Positions 54,421 through 64,000 of a stretch of 64,000 nt of DNA are shown here, in pieces (the stretch's first letter is position 1; each line of letters starts with the position of its first letter). The translations under genes were made by a program, and so were the position numbers. The DNA is from Cunninghamia lanceolata (Eukaryota > Streptophyta > Pinopsida > Cupressales > Cupressaceae): the NCBI GenBank assembly GCA_027924645.1, contig BSBN01000242.1, positions 4,526,001 to 4,590,000 of the forward strand, written 5' to 3'. The notes beneath the pieces were generated by a model that worked only from the letters and a program-made list of their open reading frames with translations, did no database searches and had not been told where the DNA came from.

Positions 54421-55590
54421 CACAAGTTGATAGATATGGGTTACATTCGCCCTTCTTCTAGCCCATTTGCTTCTTCAGTAGTGTTGGTGAAGAAGAAGGA
54501 TGACACCATGCGTATGTGTATAGATCACAGGGCCTTGAACAAAAAGACAATTAAGAATAGGTACCCAATTCCCAGGATCGATGAGATGCTAGATGAGTTA
54601 CACAGGGCCGTGTTCTTTTCCAAAATTGATCTATGTTCACGATATCATTAGATACGTGTCTGAGAGGAGGATGTTCCCAAAACAACTTTTAGATGTCACT
54701 ATGGGCACTATGAGTTTCTTGTGATGCCCTTTGGTCTCACCAATGCTCTAGCCACTTTTCAATCTTGTATGAACCACGTGTTCAACAAGCAGTTGCAGAA
54801 ATTCCTGTTAGTGTTTTTTTATGACATATTGATATATAGCAGGACATGGGAGGAACATCTTCATCATCTTGATGAGGTTCTTGGTATCATGGAAGCCCAA
54901 TCTTTGTTTTCTAAGGCTTCCAAGTGTGAGATTGGATTGAGGGAGATCTTATATTTGGGGCATGTGATCAGTGTAGATGGAGTTAGAGTGGATGAAGAAA
55001 AGATTAGAGCTATTCAGGATTGGCCTACACCCATGAACATTTCAGAGTTGAGAGGTTTCGTGGGGCTATGCAGTTACTATAAGAGGTTTGTGAGGGGGTT
55101 TTCTCAGTTGGTAGCACTACTCACCAATCTCACTAAGAAGGGAGCTTTTGGCTGGTCCGATCATGCACATGCATCTTTTGATAAGTTGAAGGAGGTTATG
55201 AGCACCACTCCAGTTTTAGCACTTCCTAATTATTCACAGTCATTTATCCTTGAGTGTGATGCTTTTGGTGATGGCATTGGGGTTGTGTTAATGTAGAACA
55301 TACATCCTATTGTATTTGAGATCAGAAAATTAAGGGATGTAGAGCCTTTGTACTCTACCTATGACAAGGAAATGCTTGCCATCATGCATGCGTTGGAAAA
55401 GTTTTGTCAACATTTGGTGGGTGCCAAATTTGTGGTTAGGATAGACCACAATAGTTTGAAGTATTTCTTGGAGCAAAAAGATCTAAATGAAAGGTAACAA
55501 AAGTGGGTCAACAAGATACAAGTTCATGATTTTGATATAGAGTATGTGAAAGGCAAGAAAAATGTGGTCACTGATGCTGTTTCTAGGAGG
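54421..55590 (+). pseudogene. Chromovirus reverse transcriptase and RNase H
   Basis: Landmarks: [57 protein letters not shown], the catalytic box near 54815, and LRGFVGLCSYYKRFV. RNase H shows LECDAFGDGIGVVL and a later DHNSLKYF segment. The box reads FFYD where gypsy elements have (Y/F)xDD, so the first catalytic Asp is Tyr. Stops at 54649-54651, 55294-55296 and near 55498 break the frame. Confidence 0.92.
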
Positions 55591-57051
55591 CCTAGACTAT
55601 GCTCCTCGACTGAGATTTTAGCAGATTGGAAATCTCAACTTTTGGTTGAGTATTCCAAATCTACTTTTGCATACAAGCGTATGGATGGATTGATTCAGGA
55701 TGATAGATACAGGGTGGTTGATGACATCATATACTATAAGGATAGGATATTTCTAGTACCTAAATCAAAGGTTAAGCAACAAATTTTGAGATCCATTCAT
55801 GATTCACCTCTAGCAGGGCATCTAGGTTTCCTTAAAACCTATAGCAATGTTAGAGAGAAATTCTCTTGGAAGGGTCTCAAGGATGACGTGATGCAACATG
55901 TTAGAGAGTGCTTGACTTGTCAGTAGAACAAGTCAAAGCATACTTTCCTAGTTGGTCTTCTACAACCTTTGCCTATACCTGAGCAGAAGTGGGAGAGTAT
56001 TTCTATGGACTTTATTACTGGCCTTTCGAGGGTATAGGGTAGAGATTGCATATATGTAGTAGTTGACAAGTTGACTCAATATGCATATTTCTTTGCCATA
56101 CTGACAGACTATTCAGCTTTGCAAGTGGCAGAGTTATTTTTTTAAGAGGTATTTTGGCTGCATGGTCTCCCTAAGACCATTGTTAGCGATCGGGACAATA
56201 GGTTTCTCAGTATGTTCTGGTAGGAGTTGTTCTAATTATCAGGTACAGAGTTGACACCCATCACTAGCTACCATCCTCAGATAGATGGTCAAACTGAGAT
56301 TGTGAATAAGTGGGTAGAGAGCTATCTATGAAATCATGTAGCGAGGGAGCAATGTGCTTGGGTTAGATGGCTTTATTTGGGGTAGTATTGTTATAATACT
56401 ACCTATCATATGACCATTGGTATGTCACCATTCAAAGCTCTATATGGTTATGATGTAGTTTCTTTTGTTGATTTAGCTTTTGGTGACAGTAGAGTTCCTA
56501 GAGCTAAGGAGCTAATATAGGACACCTAGGATATCCTGAAGGCACTTAGGGATAATATGCAGTAGACCCATAATCAGCAAAAGTTGTATGCTGATATACA
56601 TAGAGTGGAGAGGACATTTGAGATTGATGACTTGGTTTTCTTGCTTCTACAACCTTATAGACATATTTCATTGAAGAGAAGTGGTATAGAGAAGTTGAAA
56701 CCAAGGTTCTATGGTCCCTACAGGATTGTTAGGAGAGTTGGGGAGGTAGTGTATGAGCTTGACTTACCAGTAGGTAGCAAGATTCATAATGTCTTCCATG
56801 TATCATGCCTCAAGAAGGCATTTGGATAGCATATAGTTTGTTCTCTAGACCTCCCTCCTCTTGATGAGGAAGGTATATTGATCTTATAGCCTGATTCAAT
56901 GTTGGATACGAGAGAGTGTAGGTTGTACAACAGGGTGATCAAGGAGTATTTGGTGAGATGGAGAGGTTTGCTGATGGAGGATGCTACTTGGGAAGGAGAA
57001 CAGATTTTGGAGCATCCTAATCTTCAATTTATTGAGGACAAGCAATCTTGA
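55591..57051 (+). pseudogene. Chromovirus integrase with chromodomain
   Basis: Zinc-binding HH near 55800-55830 and CLTCQ near 55912, then core motifs MDFITGL, IVSDRDNRF and HPQIDGQTE. The SH3-like LKPRFYGPYRI segment (near 56697) follows. The closing EYLVRWRGL..EDATWE segment (56945-57000) is a chromodomain, so the element is a chromovirus of Ty3/gypsy. About a dozen stops, nearly all TAG, interrupt it. The stop of the original frame appears to be TGA near 57049. Confidence 0.92.
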
Positions 57052-58444
57052 GAAGGAAGGTGTAAAGGAAAACTAATGTGTTGTAGACTTAGCATAATTC
57101 AGGGGTAAACCTATCTAAACAATCCACTCTATCATTGCATTCCTACATTAAATTATCAACCAAGGAGCATAATTTTATGATGGCACTGCACTGTATGTGC
57201 CTTTAGGGCTCATATTCTTCCTAGACTTTCTTATCCAAACCTATTCAAGATATTCTACTCTACTAAAATTCACAGAAATGCAAGAACAATAAAAACAATT
57301 ATAGAATCTAGTGGCTACGGGTACCTACAACATAAGCTGTAGATGACTGTTATCAACAAAAAATTACAGAAGTAACCCAAAACATCCAAAATAATAAGAG
57401 AACTAGTGCTAACCTCCAGAGGACTTAAAGTTGATAAATCATGCAATTGTTCATGAACCATATGACTTGTAATACAACAATCAAATTATTCTAATTGACT
57501 CGTAATGTATTTATAACTTAATAGAAAACATACTTAACAAGAATGCATAAAGGAATGGGAAAATAAATGAAGTGAGGATCAATAACTTGAGTGGTTAGCT
57601 CAAGGGACTGACTCACTTAACTGAAAATAAAATCTAATTCAGATACTCATGCATCTTCATGACACACAGTTCCATTCATTTCAAATCATAAACAAAATCT
57701 TTTCAGATTGTATTCAATAATAACATTCCTCAATAAAACATGTCTGGATCTTCCAATATTGAAAAATAGAGTAACAACTGAGTATCTAGGAAATAAAGTA
57801 ACTAACTTGATATCTAACTTATCCCTGCTAATTTCTACAGAAATGGGAGAGTTTTATGTAACTATCAACTAACTTCAACCATCAATCCATTCCTAGATAC
57901 TAGGATACAGGTTTGAGATCGATTTATTAATCTAACCAAACAGAGGAAAGAGAGTCCTATTCAAACAAGAATTCTTATGCAATGGATCTCATGAAGAACG
58001 ATGCGTTTGAAACAAGTCTTCTTCTTCTACATTTATTTCTATCCATGATGGTTCACATTCATCCTCCAGCTGCCTACACGTTTGGCGTCCTAACTTCACT
58101 TCCTTTAATTCTCCTGTTTGCAACTTCGCTGCAAATGCTCATTTCCTTGATGACACGATCTTGTTGCACAGGGGTTAATTCACAAAACATATGCACACAA
58201 ATAACCTTCATGACTAAACCATAGGATTCCATTTATATTGCATGTATACTCTTGTTTAAATCATTCAATTGATAATATCATCACCATATTCCATATTAAT
58301 AATAGCGATTCAATGTCTTGTAAAGTATATAAAAAGATAGCATATAATGATGGTGATGTTGGTAAAGTGTATGGAGGATCATATGGAAAAGTTCTAAAAA
58401 CATATAAAAACAACATAAAAAGAGGTCAATATTTCAACCCATCA
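57052..58444. other. Non-coding: chromovirus 3' end and left LTR of the next gypsy element
   Basis: A purine stretch GAGAAGGAAGG then TGTAAAGG (57051-57068) could be the chromovirus polypurine tract and LTR start. The right end CAACCCATCA (to 58444), before CTCCCCCCAACTA, looks like the end of the minus-strand element's 3' LTR. Where one LTR stops and the other begins cannot be set, because no second copy lies in the window. No gene. Confidence 0.45.
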
Positions 58445-58458
58445 CTCCCCCCAACTAG
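58445..58458 (-). promoter_or_regulatory. Polypurine tract of the right-hand gypsy element
   Basis: The minus strand reads TAGTTGGGGGGAG immediately before the putative LTR start TGATGGG. A second, similar CTCCCCCCAACTA lies at 61331-61343. Confidence 0.55.
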
Positions 58459-58482
58459 CCTTTTGCTTGCCCTCAATCAAAA

Positions 58483-61070
58483 TCATTGAATTGAACATCT
58501 AGGGAGAAGATTGTAGTGTAAAGTAATTTGCCTAAGGTGCATTATTTCTCTAAATCCTTCACCCTGCTTAAGATAAAAACCATTGTAGCAAGCAAGCCTA
58601 TCCAATTTGACTGATTCTGCATTCCCACATTCATCACCCTTTTCTCCTGTCCAGTGTGGTATTGGATAGAGGAGAATAGGAGGATGAAAAGTAAGTGGCA
58701 GCCATCCTACTCCTGCTTGTTATGAAATCTGGATGTACTTGCGCAGTCTCTCAAACATATTCATAAAATTGTGGAAAGAGTGAGGCTCTTTCCTCTATAG
58801 TGCTGGAGTCAAACTATTCCATCTATCTTGCACATACCTTAGACAATTTTGAAGCATAGGCCTTGCTAACTACTGTATCCTTTTATGATCTCGCAGTCTC
58901 AAATCCATAATTATTTTTCCTGGGCCTTTGTGTGAGAGGAGTGTTAACCATTGAGTGAGGATTACATCAGGATTCATTGCTTCCCTTCTGACCTGCAGTG
59001 CCACTATCTTTTCTTGTTCTTCATATTTATCCATCAATTCCCCTATGAGCTTCTCATTCTTGAGATATGATAACAATACCCTAACCTGCAAATCCCCAAC
59101 ATACATGGAAGGGTTCCATTATGTGTCCTCTGTCATTAAGTAGTTATGCAAACAATATTCACACAATTAGTCCTGCTCCTCTAAACTGACTTCTTTAAAA
59201 TAGTTGTAGAAAATATGCCTTGAATGTAAAGCAGGTTGATTATTAATGAACCTATTAAACTGGAAGCTAAGAAAATTTTCTTTCAAAAACAATGCATATA
59301 CCCTCGGTGGAGGTCTACATCCAATTATTTGTATGGCCCTATCAATTACCTCTGTCAGTTTATCCTCCAACCTCTTTATCACCAAATTCTTGTCTTCTAT
59401 TGATGCATTGAGATTCTATTTTTCCTTCTACCAATTTTCCTTTTCTTGTTTGGATTTATGAGTGAGTTTTATTAATTCAAAACCCAAAGACAAAGTAGTG
59501 TGGTATACTGGAGTCCTTATCACAGGAGGTTGTGGAGTGAGTACCTCATTTTCTTCAGCATTTGTTTTACTTACAACCATCTGTGCCAACAAATCTAAAT
59601 TGGTTCGATGGCCATAGGTCTGAATTCTCTCCTCCAACTCCTGTATTCTTTTCTCTTTTTCTTTGTCTTTCTCTTCAGACCCTCTTACCCACTCTTCCAA
59701 TTATTTTATTCTATCAAGAGCTTCTTGAAGTTCTTTTCTTGTGTTCCTATCTTCTAACAATTCCATTTCCTTTTCAAAATTCAGACCTTCATCATCATCA
59801 TCCCCAGTTATATAAAAAAATTCCTTAGCAGAACTACTAGGAACTGAATTTCCCACTTTCTTTGCAATAAATAGATCCTCTAAGTCAGAATCATAAGATG
59901 AGGAAGCATACCTTCTCTTTTTAGCAGACACATTAACATTTTCACAAGCACTAGTAGAGACATCTTTAGGAGCATCAACAGGGACATCTTCAGGGGCAAT
60001 TCCTCCTTTATCTACATTTGAATTCAGTGGTGTTGGATCATGGTGCTACTACCCTTCACCTTCTTCCTGTCCTTGTTCCTCCACAACTTTCTCCTTCACA
60101 CTCTACCTCTTCAACCTTCTTGAATGCCTAGGAGTAACAATCTTCTATTTGACTTCATGTTTTCTTTTCTTTTTACTCCTCTTCTTCTTCTTTTCCCCTG
60201 CATCTTCTCCCTTCATAGTGCTTTTATGCTTCTCAACACTTTCCTTGCTTCTCTTTTTCTTAACAGGTGTTGAATCAGTGCCTCTCATAGGTTTAGGGTT
60301 AGAAAATGAGGGCTCTTCTGCTGCCACTAGCCTATCCTTTAGAGTGTTTTCCTCCTGTGGTCCTTCTTGTTTAGGCTCATGTCGGGGTTCATCTTCTGCT
60401 TCAAGTTGTTCCAACAATGTTGTAATATCTACACAGTGTTTAAAATCCTCCCAATCAACCTGTGGTTGTTGAATTCTCAGGCTCCTCTTGATCAATAAAA
60501 CTATAAACAATGATGGGACAATGTGGTGTCCAATTGCTTTTTCTGGTATTCAGACCCCATCCTTTTCAACATATTATATAGGAAATTGGGGACGTTGACT
60601 AGCTTATCATGGCGTAGATGATTGAGCAACTTAAAATTTACAGTATACAAACAATTATGCCGGCCATCACAGGTAATGTATTTAATGATGTATGAAGCAC
60701 ATTTTACCTAGAAAAATGGAAGGGATAATCTATTTGTACCTTGTGTCATTGAGTCTAGGTGCTCTCCTCTCTCACAAAATTCTTGCCTTGATGCGGCTGC
60801 ATCAACATGAGCTGGATACTCAGACCTTGTGTGCGGCAACCCTGTGACTTGGGAAATGGCCATTTCAAAAGCATCCACAACTAATCCCCTGACCATTGCC
60901 TCATCATACTGCAGTGTGGCTACAAATTCCTTTGCCATTTCATTATCATATTTTATCAATTTCAAAAAGTAGTCCAATCATCCTACTCTGGTAAAGAGTG
61001 GTAGCACCAACACATCCTCTAATATTTCTTTATGTGCGGATGGTTCTCATTGTATCGCATCACCCCCCAT
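58483..61070 (-). pseudogene. Extra ORF downstream of integrase, with plant-transposon-like N-terminus
   Basis: ATG near 61070. The first part carries MVRGLVVDAFEMAISQVTGLP (near 60870), in the style of plant transposon-associated domains. A LNHLRHDKLVNVPNF segment follows near 60600. A Lys/Arg-rich tract (60150-60260), an acidic/coiled middle (59430-59930) and a C-terminal part with a helical LRVLLSYLKNEKLIGELMDK-like stretch come after. The final stop lies about 25 bases before the polypurine tract. Stops and at least one frameshift (between 60708 and 60510) inactivate it. Function unknown. Confidence 0.65.
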
Positions 61071-61983
61071 TATCTCTATGTTTACCTTCTTGAAGTGCAA
61101 CCTCTTGAAGTGTCAATCTCTACTAAACTCCAATTCTACCACCTTGAAGAGAACCAACCTATAGTTTACTACCCTTTTCTATTCTTCACTACAACTTTCT
61201 CAAGGTAACAAGTTCATATTTTGGTGAAATAGGGTAGGTTCACTTTTTTAGAAAATGGCATAGGATGTTCTATCTGGGATCTATAAAACCAAAGATGGTA
61301 AAAATGGTGAAAATCAAAAAATTAAACCCCTCCCCCCAACTAATGTGTGAAGTGACCTCACTTCACATGGCAATTGATAGGAAATGAAGAGTATTGATTA
61401 ACTGGAATGGTGAGAAATATTTTTGCATGCATGAAATAAATAAAAAGTAATAATGAATATAAAAAGAAAGCTAGGTTTAATCATTGTAATTTACCTTATG
61501 TACACACGTTATGGAAATAAATGATCAGTGCACCTTGAAATTTGAGAACACGTACTCAACATTTTATTTGATATGACAAAGATGACATGCATGCAGATGA
61601 ATGGTCAGGTGACAGGTACTGCAGAGTTGATGTGATGTGATAGCTCACAATGCATGAATGAACAACTCATGAACTTGAGCTGACACATTTGCAGCGGCGC
61701 TAGATTTATTTTAAAATGAATGAAGCAATGTGTAGAAAATATGGAATGAGCGATAAAATGGTGGACTATTTGCCAAAGTAGTGAAGACATTTGCAGACAT
61801 GAGTTGCTACGGGTGCCTCCAACACAAGTCCCAACTGAATAATTACATATGCCATAGGTCAGGTCCCAACTGAAAGTAAAAATAGGTCCCACTAAAAGTG
61901 AAAAATAGGTTCCAACTGAAGTTAACTATGTCCATCTTGGATAATGTGTTATGTGTGCATGTGAATTATAAAGCAAGAAAAAA
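61071..61983 (-). other. Linker between extra ORF and pol
   Basis: About 900 bases without a gene. Contents: a second polypurine-like CCTCCCCCCAACTA at 61330-61343, a perfect palindrome at 61346-61367, and three imperfect 23-base units around AGGTCCCA(A)CT at 61858-61920. The GCTACGGGTGCCT word at 61805 resembles one at 57314. Confidence 0.45.
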
Positions 61984-64000
61984 TTAAGTCTCAGTGATAG
62001 GGGTTGAGTATTGCAACTCAACCTCTGCATCACTAGATAGGATTGGTGGATCATCTTCTGACGGTGTATCTGTTGGTGTCGCAAAACCTTCATCAGGGGT
62101 GCCATGAGTACCATACTGAGTGGATAGAGAAATGAGAAAATCATCCTTCTGAAGTGGTTTCTTATATAGTTTCAGCCTATGTCCATTTACTAACAATGAG
62201 AATCAGACCTCATCAATGGTTTGTAATTGGACTGCACCATTAGGGAATACTTGTTTAATCACATATGGTCCCAACCACTGAGATTGGAGTTTTCCCTTGA
62301 AATATTTGTATCTTGAATCATAGAGAAGGGCCCAATCACCAACAATGAATTCTTTAGTCTTGATATACTTATCATGCCACTTAACTCTTTATTTCTATAT
62401 AACCTCTGTGTGGTGGATGGATTCTAATCTGATTTCATCAAGAACATTCAAATGTTGTAGTCTATCCTTTTGAGCTTCTATCAAATCCATCCCTAATTCT
62501 ACTGTTGTCCTTAGGGTTTTGTATTCAAATTCTATAGGCAGGACTGTTGTCTTTCCATAAACTGATTCATAAGGAGTAAACCCTGTAGTTGTCTTCCAGG
62601 TAGTTCTATATGCCCAAATAGCTTCTGGTAACCTAGAACCCAATCTCTTCTATGAAGATGTACCATTTTTGTCAATATATTGTCAAGCTCCCTGTTTGTG
62701 ACCTCAACCTAACCATTAGCCTGAGGATGGTAGGGAGTAGACTTCTTGTGTCTAATATGATATTCCTCCACTAGTTTGGTGATTAAATCTGATGTGAATT
62801 GTGGGCCTTGATCAGTCACTATCTCCCTTGGTACACCATATCTAGTGAAGATCTCCTCATACAAAAATTTTGCCACATTGCCATCTCTAACAAACTGCAA
62901 GGCTTTAACTTCCACCCATTTGGTTAAGTAGTCAGTACATACCAATATGTATTCCTTGTTGTTTGAAGTAGGAGAGATAGGACCAACAAAATCCAATCCC
63001 CACTTATCAAAAGGGGCTAATGCTATTTATGGCTGCAATTTAGGCATTTCATCACTTCTTGTAGGTCTCCCCATCCTTTGACACCGATCACAACTTCTAG
63101 TATACTTGACAACATCTTTATGAAGTGTTGGCTAGTAATATCCCGTTGTCAATATTTTGAAGGCTATCCTCTTGGCTGCGAAATGTCCCCCACAAGGTTC
63201 ATCATGACAGGCCTTCAATATAAAAAACACCTCATCCTCTCTACTACATCTTCTCATAATGTTATCTGGGCCAGTGTAGAATAGGAATCCAAAAATCCAA
63301 GAATAAGGGAAACATTTATGAACTACCTACCTCTTCTCCCTTGGAGAAAAGTAACCTGGAATCTGCCCTAAAACTAAATAATTAGATATGTCTGCATACC
63401 ATGGAGTGTGTATAGTTAGAGCAAATAGACACTCATCAGGAAAAGAGTCATCAACCACTCCTTATGATGATTGTGTAGGTAGTCTAGATAGAAAATCAAC
63501 AACTACATTAGATTTCCTTGGTTTGTCAACAATTATGTCAAATTCTTGTAATAACAACAACCATCTTAGAAGTCTGCCACCCACTATTGGCTTATTATCA
63601 AGTATCTAATTACTGTATGATCTATATGTATGAACACTTTATAACTAGTTATGTAGTGTCTGAATTTGTTAATTGCATAAACAACAGCTAACATTTCCTT
63701 TTCTGTCACAGTGTAGTTTAACTCAGCTCCCTATAGATTTTTAATGATATAGTATATTGCATACTCTTTATTTCCTTCTTGATGGCCTAAGACTACTCCA
63801 ATGGAAAAGTCTGATGCATCTGTGTGGATATGAAAAGGCAGTGTCTAATTTGGACCTCTGAGAACTAGAGCTTGTGTCAAAGATGCTTTAAGTTTCTCAA
63901 ATGAATTCTGACAGTTTGAAGTCCATTCAAATTCAATATCTTTTGTCAAAAGAGTAAACAGAGGTGCAACAATTTTGCTAAAATCATGAATGAACCTCCT
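61984..64000 (-). pseudogene. gypsy pol: RNase H and integrase
   Basis: From the edge inward: end of reverse transcriptase (RRFIHDFSKIVAPLF), RNase H (THTDAS-like HIHTDASDFSIGVVL near 63800, HIDHT near 63630), zinc-binding H..H and CDRCQ (63080-63210), and core LDFVGPIS, IVTDQGPQF and YHPQANG then VEVTN. A tail with KLQSQWLGPYVIK follows (near 62290), then NGHRLKLYKKP. Stops near 62708, 62394 and 63030. The TAG after YHPQANG stands for a likely CAG. Confidence 0.9.

Larger units (their letters stand above)
58445..64000 (-). mobile_element. Right-hand gypsy element, Tat-like, cut by the window edge
   Basis: Minus-strand order: reverse transcriptase tail and RNase H, integrase, linker, extra ORF, polypurine tract. 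Integrase after RNase H defines Ty3/gypsy. An extra sense ORF between integrase and polypurine tract is known in the Tat/Ogre group, which fits, but lineage needs the reverse transcriptase beyond the edge. Confidence 0.8.

Overview
This window is nuclear DNA of a land plant and consists almost entirely of nested, decaying LTR retrotransposons. The protein families (Ty1/copia with UBN2-type Gag, a chromodomain-bearing Ty3/gypsy, a Tat-like gypsy with an extra 3' ORF, and a plant mobile domain gene) are plant-specific. The long insertions, low gene content and old elements kept in place suggest a large genome such as a gymnosperm, but the sequence does not prove that. No intact host gene, tRNA, rRNA or CRISPR array was found.

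Layout. 0-4 kb: remains of a Ty3/gypsy integrase (+) and its non-coding 3' region. 4,007-14,499: coding-less LTR element A (-), flanked by the duplicated site ATATC. It carries a 413-bp tandem array, and that array is split by a 5.7-kb TG...CA element B (6,662-12,365, duplicated site ATTAG). 14.9-18.2 kb: a decayed two-exon plant mobile domain (PMD) gene (-) with an internal 818-bp tandem duplication. 19,485-53,165: a composite copia-like insertion X flanked by AACAA. It holds a minus-strand element with gag-protease only and ends in an inverted extra LTR. Two elements lie inside X: W (20,665-34,492, +, AAAAG) and Y (36,183-50,653, -, TCTTG). Y is itself interrupted by Z (42,063-49,611, -, ACACT). 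53.2-57.05 kb: a 5'-truncated chromovirus (+) with about twenty stop codons. 58.45-64.0 kb: a minus-strand gypsy element, cut by the window edge, with an extra ORF between integrase and polypurine tract.

The most interesting system is the W/Z family. These are LTR elements with no protease, integrase, reverse transcriptase or RNase H. They carry two ORFs: a coiled-coil protein with four CCHC knuckles (ORF1) and a protein of about 1,048 residues that I cannot assign (ORF2). W is a tandem of two complete copies sharing a central LTR (three LTRs, two interiors). Its second copy has both ORFs open. Y, a conventional copia element with gag-pol, shares LTR blocks, primer site, leader, polypurine-tract array and a conserved inverted repeat at the 3' LTR boundary with W/Z. 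It is therefore a natural candidate for the autonomous partner, although this copy is dead (catalytic Asp substitution and several stops).
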